From Butyriboletus loyo (Eukaryota > Basidiomycota > Agaricomycetes > Boletales > Boletaceae), in NCBI GenBank assembly GCA_038093515.1, contig JBBPSI010000144.1:1-64000 (forward strand): DNA of 64,000 nt, in the 5' to 3' direction. Position 1 is the first letter of the stretch. Each line of letters begins with the position of its first letter. Both the position numbers and the translations under genes were made by a program. Positions 1-9,710 of the stretch are shown piece after piece. Under the pieces are notes generated by a model, which worked only from the letters and a program-made list of their open reading frames with translations, did no database searches and was not told the DNA's origin.

Positions 1-513
1 AGAAGGTGATGAGTGGAAAGCGGTGTTTGTCACGCCTATTGGAGCCTACGAACCCATGGTCATGTACTTCGGGCTCACCAATTCCCCTCCCACGTTTCAG
101 AACATGATGAACGACATCTTCAACGATATGTATGCCTGCGTCATTATCTATATCGACGACGTTATGATATTTACGAAAGGAAAAACGAGGGCCGAGCACG
201 AGGAAAAAGTCAAAGAAGTACTCCAGCGCCTTCGAGAAAACGATTTATTTGTAAAACCGGAGAAATGCGTATTCTCTTCGGACAAGGTGGACTTTTTAGG
301 AATGGTTGTATCCCGAAACGGCGTTGAAATGCAGTCGAAGAAGACAGATGCCATCCGAGACTGGCCTATGCCCTCGCGTCTGAAGCAGGTTCAAGCATTT
401 CTGGGATTATGTAATTATTATCGCAGATTCATTGAAGGGTTCTCGGAAATTGCCCGACCCCTCAACAACTTAACAAAAAAGGATACCCCTTTCAAATGGG
501 GATTAGATGAACA
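1..513 (+). pseudogene. Family A pol fragment (RT domain), partial at window edge
   Basis: This is the reverse transcriptase palm of a family A chromovirus, reading plus and cut by the window edge. It carries the FVTPIGAYEP start, the YIDD catalytic box (IIYIDDVMIF) and LGLCNYYRRFI. The coding match ends at LDEQ near 513, where it meets sequence belonging to the minus-strand element A1. The same stretch occurs inverted at 897-1409 with about ten mismatches in the parts compared; nearly all are silent, so the two are separate diverged copies rather than an exact mirror. Its own LTRs lie outside the window. Confidence 0.85.
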
Positions 514-1409
514 AATAATTAAATTCTTGAAGAAGTGCATGCCATCGAGCTTGTCTGCCAGACAACGTTTGCGGCTTCTTCCAATATTCTAGGTTTTTGT
601 GATCGGTCCAGATTTCGAATCCTTCTCGACCAATAAGGTAATGGCGCCATTCTTCCAGCGCACGAATAACTGCTAATAGTTCTTTGTCGTAGATTGGGTA
701 ATTCCTTTCGGCAGCGTCGAAGGAATGTGACAAAAAGGCACAGGGTCGCCACAGGTCGTCTGATCCTTTTATGGAAAGAACTGCGCCAACCGCTATGTCC
801 GAGGCATCCGTTTCTACCCGCATCTCTTTGTCTCGATCTGGGTAGGCTAGAAGCGGAGCCGAAGTGAACTTTTTCTTTAGCGTGTCAAACGCTCTTTGTT
901 CGTCTAAGCCCCATTTGAAAGGGGTATCCTTTTTTGTTAAGTTGTTGAGGGGTCGGGCAATTTCCGAGAACCCTTCAATGAATCTGCGATAATAATTACA
1001 TAATCCCAGAAACGCTTGAACCTGCTTCAGACGCGAGGGCATAGGCCAGTCTCGGATGGCATCTGTCTTCTTCGACTGCATTTCAACGCCGTTTCGGGAT
1101 ACAACCATTCCTAAAAAGTCCACTTTATCCGAAGAGAATACGCATTTCTCCGGTTTTACAAATAAATCGTTTTCTCGAAGGCGCTGGAGTACTTCTTTGA
1201 CTTTTTCCTCATGCTCGGCCCTCGTTTTTCCTTTCGTGAATATCATAACGTCATCGATATAAATAATGACGCAGGCATACATATCATTGAAGATGTCGTT
1301 CATCATGTTCTGGAACGTGGGAGGGGAATTGGTGAGCCCGAAGTACATGACCATGGGTTCGTAGGCTCCAATAGGCGTGACAAACGCTGCTTTCCACTCA
1401 TCACCTTCT
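1..1409. repeat. Long inverted duplication, arms 1-513 and 897-1409
   Basis: The reverse complement of 897-1409 matches 1-513 at roughly 98 percent over the parts I compared. A 383-bp single-copy spacer (514-896) holds the RNase H part of A1. Both arms are the RT region of family A. The left arm may continue beyond the window. Confidence 0.85.
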
Positions 1410-2728
1410 TTGATACGAATATTATTAAATCCCCATCGGAGATCCAGCGCTGTGAAGATGTCGGCTCCTTTCAACTGATCAATCAACTGCGGAATCAGGG
1501 GTAACGGGTAACCATTTTTAATGGTTCTGTCGTTTAGATATCGATAGTCCATAACAAGCCGTTTATCTCCGGTCTTTTTCGGGATAAAGAATACAGGGGC
1601 CGTTTGAGGTGACTTGGACGGTCTTATGTAACCCTTCTTGAGTTCTTTTTCCACAAAACCTCGGATTTGTTCCTGTTCTTCCTCGGACATAGGGATAACG
1701 CGACCCTTTTTTGGTACAAAATCGGGTTTGAGATCTATTGCATGATCCCATGGTTTCCTTTCAGGCATTCTTGCTGCCTCGTCCTCGGAGAATACGTCTA
1801 AATAATTGTGGTAAACCTTGGGTACCTTTCCAGCAACCTCTGGTTCTATCATACAGCAAGAAGTAATGTTTGAAGATGAAATAGAGTCTCTAATAACACT
1901 ACAGTAAGGTGAACAATGATTAAATTTAATGGTTTTGAAATGCCAGTCAATGTCCAGGTTATGACGTGCAAACCAATCGTAACCAATAATCATTTGATGA
2001 GAACCAAGAAGAGAGACGTAAGCCTCGATCGATTCGTGGTGCCCATCAATTTCCATAAATAGGTAGGCTTTGTGCGTAATGCGACCTATGGCTCCTTTAG
2101 AGCCGTCTGCATTGATAACCTCCATGGAACATTCTAATGGTACAGTGTCTATTTTTCTTGTGTCACAATAATTTTTGTCAATGAAGGTATTGACCGCTCC
2201 CGTATCCAGCAAAGCTTTAAGCGAACGAGTTCGCCAAGTAGCGTTTGACTGGTAAGTGATTTTCACCACCGGGGAGTAATCTCCACCAAACATTAAAGAA
2301 GATTTAGGGGATTTATAATTAGAAGAAGAGGGAGATGAAATCGGGGATCTGGTTTTCATTTGTCTCAAAAGAGAATTAAGCACGCTTTTGTGCGCCGCGC
2401 TCCCGTTAGGAGACGCTCTTTCGAGTTTTTCTATAGATAGTTCATTCGATTTGATACAGGAGTTAAGAAATTCGTCCTCGTCACAATCAACTAAACCGGG
2501 AACATTCACGCTTACATCCGGAGACGAATTCGCGAACACCGATCCAATCGAAAGTTCAGATTCAGATGGTACGTAAGAATGTTCATCTGTGTCTACGGAA
2601 TAGTCCACAAATGTTGATAAGGCTGAGAAAGAATTTGAAAAAGAAATATTGTCCAGTCCTCCAGGTACCCCTACACTAGAAGACTTTTTTATTTTAAAGA
2701 CCGCGAGGCCTTTTCCTTTGCTTTGCAA
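503..2728 (-). CDS. pol: A1 Pol (protease, RT, partial RNase H), truncated
   Basis: The minus-strand Pol open frame has 741 codons. In order it has an acidic, serine-rich linker, an aspartic protease (ALLDTGAVNTFIDKNY), RT with the FTALDLRWGFNNI region and the YIDD box, and the start of RNase H (ETDASDIAVGAVL, DKELLAVIRALEEWRHY). It ends at EFNYLFI by running into foreign sequence; about 500 residues carrying integrase and chromodomain are absent. The upstream boundary is a TTG with no nearby ATG, so it is probably made as a Gag-Pol fusion by a -1 shift at 2692-2698. The enzyme would copy element RNA in cytoplasmic particles. This copy cannot integrate. Confidence 0.85.
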   Translation of the reverse strand: MQSKGKGLAVFKIKKSSSVGVPGGLDNISFSNSFSALSTFVDYSVDTDEHSYVPSESELSIGSVFANSSPDVSVNVPGLVDCDEDEFLNSCIKSNELSIEKLERASPNGSAAHKSVLNSLLRQMKTRSPISSPSSSNYKSPKSSLMFGGDYSPVVKITYQSNATWRTRSLKALLDTGAVNTFIDKNYCDTRKIDTVPLECSMEVINADGSKGAIGRITHKAYLFMEIDGHHESIEAYVSLLGSHQMIIGYDWFARHNLDIDWHFKTIKFNHCSPYCSVIRDSISSSNITSCCMIEPEVAGKVPKVYHNYLDVFSEDEAARMPERKPWDHAIDLKPDFVPKKGRVIPMSEEEQEQIRGFVEKELKKGYIRPSKSPQTAPVFFIPKKTGDKRLVMDYRYLNDRTIKNGYPLPLIPQLIDQLKGADIFTALDLRWGFNNIRIKEGDEWKAAFVTPIGAYEPMVMYFGLTNSPPTFQNMMNDIFNDMYACVIIYIDDVMIFTKGKTRAEHEEKVKEVLQRLRENDLFVKPEKCVFSSDKVDFLGMVVSRNGVEMQSKKTDAIRDWPMPSRLKQVQAFLGLCNYYRRFIEGFSEIARPLNNLTKKDTPFKWGLDEQRAFDTLKKKFTSAPLLAYPDRDKEMRVETDASDIAVGAVLSIKGSDDLWRPCAFLSHSFDAAERNYPIYDKELLAVIRALEEWRHYLIGREGFEIWTDHKNLEYWKKPQTLSGRQARWHALLQEFNYLFI

Positions 2729-3897
2729 GCGAAGACATCTGCCCAGTATGCTTGGGCGTCGTCTCCCATATATGCGGCGCGCTGGGAAACTTCTTGTTGC
2801 GGTGCTCCAACCGCAGGTGGTGCCGGTAACGGCCTTGACTGATAAGGGGGATTAGGAGGGGTTACCTCCGCGGAATTAATTTGAACCCATCCTTGGACGT
2901 AGGTTCCGTCGGCCTGTTGTATCCACTGCTGCCTTACTTTCGGGTGCGGTGTGTTTCCAGGCTTATCCCGACGGTTCGGGTTTTGAGGGCAATTAGGGCG
3001 GATGTGTCCGGCCTGCCCGCAGCCGAAACACATTCTGGTCTCAGGGCCAGATTGCTGGGCGGATAAATCCATTGGGGCTCCGCGGCCCGGTTGAGTACCT
3101 GTGGCTGTAAAGCTGGGAGGGGGTCCTTTAGGAGGCGGGTAACCTCTCTGGGGCTGCTGCGTGTACGGCCTCCATTGCCGCGCTTGCCCCGTTCCCCTCT
3201 CTGCATACATCTGTTCAAAGGACCTTCCTGTCCTTCTAAACTCTTCCACCAGACTATTAAAATCCTCTAAAACATCCTCGGAGCATGAGAGAAATACTTG
3301 TTTGTAGATCTCGTATTTTACTGCCCATTTGAGGAGTTCGATGGCGTGCTTAGGTTCGCACTCCGATTGCCTATAGAGGACTTTGAACCTTTCCAAGAAG
3401 GTATCAATTTGAGTTTGGCCTTGAGTTAGCGCGGCCAATTTTCGTAGTGCCTGATGAGCAAGCACATCGATTTGGAAGTGGCCCCTGATCATGGCCTGAA
3501 GATACTCCCATTCTGACCAAGCCAGATCCTTCTTTTTGCCTTTAGATCTGTCAAGAGGATCTAAGTACTTTTCTTCCTCCATGACATAATCTTCCAGGAC
3601 CAATTGTGAAAAGTCCTGGCCCTTGCCTTTAATGCGGCTGAGAACCGCGACCGTCCTGAGTTTGTCGGTTTTCCAGGTGTTGACTGACACCCAGACTTTG
3701 AGGGAAGTCCACCAGTGGTGGAACTTTTCTCTGTCGCCGTCCCATTCTCCTGGGTCAGCAACTTTTTTAGAAACTCCTCCTTGGGTATCTTTTTCCAACC
3801 ACTGTGCGAAGAGGGCGCGCAATGTTTGGTCATCATAGACGGCGGCGGGTACATAGTCGGTGGGAGCGGGGGCGTAAGACGGACCGGGATCGGACAT
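2689..3897 (-). CDS. gag: A1 Gag, family A capsid/nucleocapsid protein
   Basis: Intact 402-residue Gag on the minus strand from an ATG (MSDPGPSY). The N-terminal two thirds is a retrotransposon capsid-type helical domain (EWEYLQAMIRGHFQIDVLAH, then LERFKVLYRQSECEP). Next comes a Gln/Pro-rich linker. Near residues 290-305 there is a canonical CCHC zinc knuckle, CFGCGQAGHIRPNC, which should bind element RNA. The stop follows directly after a TTTAAAA heptamer, and the pol frame overlaps the last codons. It would build the virus-like particle that packages A RNA. No internal stops, unlike the A2 copy. Confidence 0.9.
   Translation of the reverse strand: MSDPGPSYAPAPTDYVPAAVYDDQTLRALFAQWLEKDTQGGVSKKVADPGEWDGDREKFHHWWTSLKVWVSVNTWKTDKLRTVAVLSRIKGKGQDFSQLVLEDYVMEEEKYLDPLDRSKGKKKDLAWSEWEYLQAMIRGHFQIDVLAHQALRKLAALTQGQTQIDTFLERFKVLYRQSECEPKHAIELLKWAVKYEIYKQVFLSCSEDVLEDFNSLVEEFRRTGRSFEQMYAERGTGQARQWRPYTQQPQRGYPPPKGPPPSFTATGTQPGRGAPMDLSAQQSGPETRMCFGCGQAGHIRPNCPQNPNRRDKPGNTPHPKVRQQWIQQADGTYVQGWVQINSAEVTPPNPPYQSRPLPAPPAVGAPQQEVSQRAAYMGDDAQAYWADVFACKAKEKASRSLK
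2692..2698 (-). promoter_or_regulatory. Putative -1 ribosomal frameshift site (TTTAAAA)
   Basis: On the minus strand the gag frame reads TCT TTA AAA TAA. TTTAAAA fits the X XXY YYZ slippery rule, and a -1 shift continues directly into Pol (FKIKKSS). The identical heptamer sits at the same place in A2 (15440-15446). Pol has no ATG at this point in either copy. Confidence 0.65.
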
Positions 3898-4673
3898 CCT
3901 TTTCTGGTCGTCGTCTGGGAAGTCCGTAGAATATTCGGAACCCAGTTTGATAAGCGGATTTTAAAGAAGTTGGGGGCGTAGGGAAAGGGGTGATTCTTGA
4001 ATCTTCTTCGGCAACCTTTTTCTTCGGCTGAACCGGCTTCTTCGGCAAAAAACAAAAGAAAGCTACGAGGTGCAAAGACCCTTACTGTCTCCTATCTTCC
4101 AAGGTGACTCTGGGGGACTCTGCAACAAGTAGGACGTAAAAAATATTTTTTCGAACGGAGGTAATATCTCCAATGAAGCTTTGTCCGGTAATGGACGAGA
4201 ACAGGTATAGACCTAGTTACGACTAATTGACAAATTTTTGAATATTTTTTCTAGGCTCTACCTCCCGTGTTACCACAGGGACTACGGTTTTGAGAATAGC
4301 TCAGCCAACGGGATTTGGGGGTCCCGAAGTCGCTCTTTGCAAACAAGGCACAACCCTTGCGCAGAATATCAACTCCAAGGGAGCGACGACGAATGAAGTT
4401 ATACAGGTGCTACGACAAGAGCAAAACTACCCTTCCAAGGGGTTCCCCTAAAAGCGGCGGGGGCAATCCGAAATGAAAACTGCGGAACGTGCAGTAACGG
4501 CTCTAAACCCTGAGCACCGGGTTATCCCGTAAGAGGGAAGATCTGCTCCGTCAAGTGGAGGCCTACTGGAAGTGCGGATAGGAGAAACGAGATGGGTACG
4601 CTATTGGCCAATTGCCGACAAGCACGCTACCCCTACCCTGGGGACCGGGTGTGTATCTGAAGTTTTAACCAAG
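3898..4673 (-). other. A1 5' leader with self-priming site
   Basis: 776 bp between the 5' LTR and gag with no supported gene. Bases 4661-4671 (minus strand TGGTTAAAACT), two bases inside the LTR, are complementary to AGTTTTAACCA in the LTR (minus strand, 4822-4832), about 35 bases after its TATA box. This is the arrangement expected for Tf1-type self-priming. A Lys/Ala/Glu-rich open stretch near 3980-4075 is not supported as a gene. Confidence 0.6.
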
Positions 4674-5193
4674 TGTTGCAAGGCAACGCGCAGTCGAATG
4701 CTAGCACGTAGTACCCTTTCACACGAGGTCCCACTACAGTTGCAGGTCTACACAAAGACCTGGCAAGATGGAATCAAGGAGCTTCAACTTAATCTTCAAC
4801 TGTTGCCAGCGAATAGACAAGTGGTTAAAACTAGGGAATCCTAGTCTAACCACGAGCCCTTTTATATTGTACAAGGATGCGCACAGACCATGCTGTGCGT
4901 GTGAGGATTTACTATACATGGATAGACTAAAGAAGAGAAGCGCAACGGTGATTAACCACACGAGGCGCGGGGATCAAAAAGAAGAGAAGTAAACGGAGAT
5001 TAAATACATGTGTCGTGACGTCATAGAGTCTAGGCCTGGTCTAGGCCATGACATCATATGCTTAGTCAGCAGAGGATCACATGTAAGTTCCCACGATCAC
5101 GTGCGCTATGTCACGTGACCTTTGAAAGTGAAAACGACTAAGTCCGAATTGAAAGTGTACGAAGTGTACGAATAAAATGTTATGATTATAACA
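4674..5193 (-). repeat. A1 5' LTR (subtype A-I, 520 bp)
   Basis: TG..CA-bounded LTR, minus orientation, reading TGTTATAATCATAAC to CTTGCAACA. It carries paired CACGTG boxes, a TGACGTCA-like site, the GCACAG/CTGTGC hairpin and a TATA box (ATATAAAAGG). It matches the solo LTRs at 8886 and 16730. Confidence 0.92.
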
Positions 5194-6126
5194 GAAAGGA
5201 TCTCAAGGAGGGTGCATTTAAAGGCTGTGATGAAGAAGAAGAAATGTCTTCTTCCAATTAGCCCTAGAAAAAGATGATTTTCCTTTTCTCTCAAGTATCA
5301 ATAAGGGCTGGAAGAGGATTATTTGGTCAGATGAGACCAAAATCAATAGAATTGGGTCAGATGGACAGGAGTGTATGTGTGGAAAAAGAAGAGAGAGAGC
5401 CTAACTGCCAGAGAGGTTAAAGGTACAAACAAGTTTGGAGCAAATTTCCTGATGGTATAGAGTTTGATGGAGTGGGGGCTTTAAGTGAGGTTGAGGGGAG
5501 GATGGATGGTGAACAGTATATGTAAATTCTAGAGGAAGAATTACTATAACACATGGAGAAATCTGAAATTTCTCAAGATGATATCATTTTTCAGCAGAAT
5601 AATGATCCCAAACATACCTCCAAAGAGCCCAGAATTGGTTTGAGGACCAAGGAATCAAGCTTCTGGATTGGCCTGCACAATCTTCAGACCCCAACCCCAT
5701 TGAACACACTTGGAATCACCTCAAACAATGTCTCTCAGGTTATAATAGTGCTCCTACAGGAGTTTATTGATTATGGGAAAGGGTGGTGGTAGAGTGGGGG
5801 AATAGTTCTGTGGAACAGTGTCACAAATGGATAGAAAGCATGCCTAGAAGAGTTGAAGCAGTTATCAAGGCCAAGAGAGCTCATACCAAATACTAGATAG
5901 TTGGATTTTTGTAAAGTCAAAAAACTGTCCGCATGATGTGTCATTTGAGAATAGCTGACATTCCATCATACCTTAGCCATATTACCTGATTCCTGGGCCA
6001 ATAGAAGGCCAAGGGTAGGTACCATATTTCATACACCCACTACCTAGGGTTAGGATCAGGGGTTATTGCATTGAGTGATATTTAATGTAAAATATGCCAC
6101 CATGCGGACAGTTTTTTGAGCCACTG
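5194..6126 (+). mobile_element. Tc1-C: 3' part of a Tc1/mariner element with dead transposase
   Basis: Plus-strand remnant of a Tc1 element cut at its left side by A1. The transposase relic (about 5194-5896) is recognisable by FQQNNDPKHTS, the Pro-Ile-Glu region and the KAxRAHTKY end, but it has many stops and frame changes. The first Asp of the usual QQDNDPKH motif is Asn here, a loss at a catalytic DDE position. The right terminal repeat (6101-6126) ends at TA 6127-6128. An inverted copy of the repeat core lies at 5918-5934. The element sits at a TA inside a family A LTR. Confidence 0.85.
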
Positions 6127-6311
6127 TACATGAGGTATGATGTCATAGTCTAGACTTGATGATGTCATGGGCTGGTCTGGACCATTACATCATAGGCTCT
6201 GTCTAGATTCTGATCACATGTATAATCCCATGATCATGTGTGCTAAGTCATGTGACCTTTGAAAGTAAAAGATGAAGTCTGAAAGTGTGGAAATAATATA
6301 GTATTATAACA
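6127..6311 (-). repeat. Family A LTR fragment, split by Tc1-C
   Basis: The first ~185 bp (minus orientation) of an A-II type LTR, ending TATTATAACA at 6311, with strong loss of CG sites. The Tc1-C insertion at the TA of a TACATGAGG context cut it. The LTR itself is inserted in the chromodomain region of A3. Confidence 0.8.
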
Positions 6312-8496
6312 TCCAGTGCATGAGATACTCCAACTTCTTGTGTTTCATCCATGAAGAGACAATGTAATCCACTTCAAATTCTGCATGTCCTTTGTCTGTG
6401 ACATTGACAGGGTCAGGATAGATAACAGGTTGCCTGACAAGGGTTTCACAATAAGGTTTTACATGGGAAATCTTAACTGTGGGATAAATATGCATGCTGC
6501 TTGGCAGCTAAAGTGTAACAGCATTTGGTTTCAAAGTTGTGATTTGGTAGGGACCAATCCAGTGCTGTGTGAGTTTCCTGGCAGTGTATGGTAATTTCAA
6601 AATCTCCATTTCCATACTGAACCAAACTCTATCTCCCAACTTGTATTTTGGTGCAGCTGATCATCTATTATCAGCCTGTAATACCATTCTTTTTTGAGGT
6701 TTTCCAATGCTTCCTTAACTTTGGCATGAGCCTTTCCAGCCATACATGCAAAATCTCCAGCTAACATAGAAGAAGACTTTTCAAACCCAATATAATAATC
6801 ACATGTGATAGAAAATGGAATAGTACCAGTGGCAGTGGTAAGGGAATTGTTATGATTGAACTGAGCAATTTTAATCCACTCAGCCCATGTTTCTTGTTTT
6901 TTAGCCACATAAGTACATAAATATTATTCCATCTCCCTATTTATCTGTTTGGTTTGCCCATCAGACTGAGGGTGATAAGCTGTAAAGATTTTCTGAGAAA
7001 TGCCAAGAAGCTTGCAAAGCTCTGTGGTAAAGTCCAAAATAAACTGAGGGCTGTGGTCTGAAACTATTGTAAGGGGAAGACCATGGATACACCAAACATT
7101 GTCTCTAAATATAACCACTAAATCCTTAGAAGAGGTAGTCATCATGCAAGGGACATAAACCACTTCTTTGGAGAAACAATCAACCATTGTACAAATGGCA
7201 TCAAAGCTGTTAGAAAGAGGAAGTACAGTTACAAAATCAATGGAAATGTCTTCCCAGGGGTGGTTAGCTGTGGGAAGCAGTAATAATTTTCCTGCCAGTG
7301 CATTTTTCTTACCCTTTGTAAGGGTGCATGCTTGGCAGCTATCTATGTACATATCTTTTAATGTCCTTTGTGACACCAGGCCATGTGAAGTATCATGTAA
7401 TAAGATGTGCTGTCTGGGCTTGACCTGAGTGACCAGCAATAGGAGAATCATGACAGATATTAAGTAATTGTATCCTAAGTGCATCTGGCATGAAGGATTT
7501 TTTCTTTTTGTTAATAAATACCAACTGTTTGGAATTGAAATAGAACCCTGGTATTTCTTTTTCTTTTTCAGATTCATCTTGTACAGTATCATAAAAGGAA
7601 GAAGAAAGAGTAAGGTTATGAATGAAAAGATTTAATAGTTGTATTGTGATCCTGCACAGCATCATCATGGTCTACTCAATGCAAAAGTACATCTGCTCTA
7701 CCATTGGTAGATCCTGGCTTGTACACAAAGATATAATTATATTCCTGAAGAAGTGCATGCCATTGGGCTTGTCATTCAGACAACATTTGCAGCATCTTCC
7801 AATACTCAAGGTTTTTGTGATCTGTCCAGATCTTGAAACCTTCTCTACTGATTAGATAATGGCACCATCCTTCTAGAGTGCAGATTACAGCCAAGAGTTC
7901 TTTATTGTAAATCAGATAGTTCCATTCTGCAGCATCAAATGAATGCAAAAGGAATGCACAAGGTTGCCATAGATCATCCAATCTTTTTATGGTAAGAACA
8001 GCTCCAAATGCTATATCTGAAGTATCTGTTTCTACCCTCATCTCCTTGTTGCAATCTGGGTAAAATAAAAGTGGTGCTGTCATAAACTTTTTCTTCAACA
8101 TATTAAATGCTGATTGTTCTTCTTTATTCCATTTGAAAGGAGTATCCTTCTTCATAAAATTGTTGAGAGGGCAAGCTATCTCTGAAAAGCCCTTGATAAA
8201 CCTCCTATAGTAGTTGCATAATCCAAGGAATACTTGAGCTTGTTTAAGACATGTGGGAGCTGGCCAATCATGGATGGCATCTGTTTTCTTTGTTTGCATC
8301 TCAACACCATCCTTGGAAACTACCATACCAAGAAAGTCTACTTTATCAGAAGAGAAGACACATTTTTCTGGTTTTATGAATAAATCATTGTTCCTAAGGC
8401 ATTGGAGGACTTCTTTTATGATATCCTCATGTTCTCCCTTAGTTCTCCCTTTTTTAAATATCATAACATTGTCAATGTAAATGATGGCAACAGCAT
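6312..8496 (-). pseudogene. A3: heavily decayed family A pol remnant
   Basis: Minus-strand relic running from the RT active site (IIYIDN, second Asp of YIDD replaced by Asn) through RNase H, the integrase zinc finger and core (IVSDHSPQF, STAYHPQSDGQT-like) to the start of the chromodomain (KLEYLMHW). It is broken into several frames by stops and small indels. CG dinucleotides are essentially gone: I find none in 7021-7320. Upstream RT, protease and gag are not recognisable beyond the small insert at 8498, and the 112 bp at 8720-8831 show nothing. It is one of the oldest layers here. Confidence 0.88.
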
Positions 8497-8497
8497 A

Positions 8498-8718
8498 CAG
8501 TGGGCAACAAAACTGTTGCAATGTTGGCAACATTTTGATTGTTAAGCTAATAACTCAAGAACCACTAAAGAAAAACCTCCTAAACCTACCCATAGCAGAA
8601 GGCCATAATCAAGGGCTTTCCAAAAATATATACATTGCTTATGTAATTCATTCTATATCAGGAGATATTCACCAATTAAGCAAGGGTCCTCATTGCAACA
8701 GTTTTGTTGCTGACCCTA
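8498..8718. mobile_element. Small non-coding TIR element (Tc1/mariner-like MITE)
   Basis: About 221 bp bounded by inverted ends: GCAACAAAACTGTTGCAATG near 8503-8522 and its complement near 8691-8710, flanked by TA on both sides (8496-8497 and 8719-8720). It has no coding capacity. The last ~6 bases of the two ends differ slightly. The left flank is A3 pol; the right flank is not clearly pol, so some flanking sequence may be lost. Confidence 0.65.
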
Positions 8719-8885
8719 TAAAATGTTAGAATCATATGTAGTGGCTGAGTATTACATAAGAAATGGGTCATGTGATGCATAAGAAGTTCAACATTGTGCA
8801 AACACATCAAAACACCATCGCTTTTTCCATTACAGTGAGTGAAAAAACCCTTGCAATATTTCACTATTTTGCACTAGATGCCATG

Positions 8886-9406
8886 TGTTGCGAGGCAACG
8901 CGCAGTCGAATGCTAGCACGTAGTACCCTTTCACAAGCGGTCCAACGACAGTTGCAGGTCTACACAAAGACCTGGCAAGATGTAATCAAGGAGTCTTCAA
9001 CTTAATCCTCAACTGTTGCCAGCGAATAGACAAGTGGTTAAAACTAGGGAATCCTAGTCTAACCACGAGCCCTTTTATATTGTACAAGGATGCGCACAGA
9101 CCATGCTGTGCGTGTGAGGAATTACTATATATGGATAGACTAAAGAAGAGAAGCGCAACGGTGATTATCCACACGAGGCGCGGGGATCAAAAAGAAGAGA
9201 AGTAAACGGGGATTAAATACATGTGTCGTGACGTCATAGAGTCTAGGCCTAGTCTAGGCCATGACATCATATGCTTAGTCAGCAAGAGATCACATGTAAG
9301 TTCCCACGATCACGTGCACTGTGTCACGTGACCTTTGAAAGTAAAAACGACTAAGTCCGAATTGAAAGTGTACAAAGTGTATGAATAAAATGTTATGATT
9401 ATAACA
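8886..9406 (-). repeat. Solo LTR, family A-I, in Tc1-B
   Basis: 521-bp TG..CA LTR in minus orientation, flanked by CCATG at 8881-8885 and 9407-9411. It keeps many CG sites while the Tc1 around it has almost none, so it arrived later. Confidence 0.93.
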
Positions 9407-9710
9407 CCATGTAGCATCTGATGGTGTGGGAATCCCACTTAGCATTGGTGAAGCAGGTGATAGCACTGCCTCCTGGCTACAAATGAGTCCCTGGGTCATG
9501 TGATGTGGCCATGTGGCTGTGGAGATATGTCTATTCTAAAACAGGTATATCATTGCAAGAGTTTATTCACTTTCAGCCTCAACAGTGGAATCTCAGTCAA
9601 ATGAAAGGATAATTGTATTTGTTTGGTCCTACAAATAAAGATACACATATAAACATTATGTCTGAGTTGGAAAAAGCTCACATGCTTCTTTCTTCCCAAC
9701 TTCTACCACC

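Larger units (their letters stand above)
514..5193 (-). mobile_element. A1: family A Ty3/gypsy chromovirus, 3' truncated
   Basis: Minus-strand element with, in its own direction, 5' LTR (4674-5193), a 776-bp leader, gag, then pol in the -1 frame. Pol breaks off in RNase H at 514-516, where the inverted pol copy begins, so integrase, chromodomain and 3' LTR are missing. It is inserted inside the transposase of Tc1-C. The first five bases beyond its LTR, GAAAG, would be the target duplication, but its partner is lost. Confidence 0.88.

Noticed and set aside
503..752. Numerous short open frames opposite gag, pol and ORF3
   Set aside because: They are frame shadows of CG-rich coding sequence. 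They recur only because the elements recur, and they have no start context or family match.
1..1409. Treating the left inverted repeat as a pure assembly artefact
   Set aside because: The arms differ at several silent sites, which a fold-back of one molecule would not produce. A chimeric join is still possible.
8720..8831. Further upstream pol of A3
   Set aside because: No RT motif can be read in any frame. I could not align it to intact pol.
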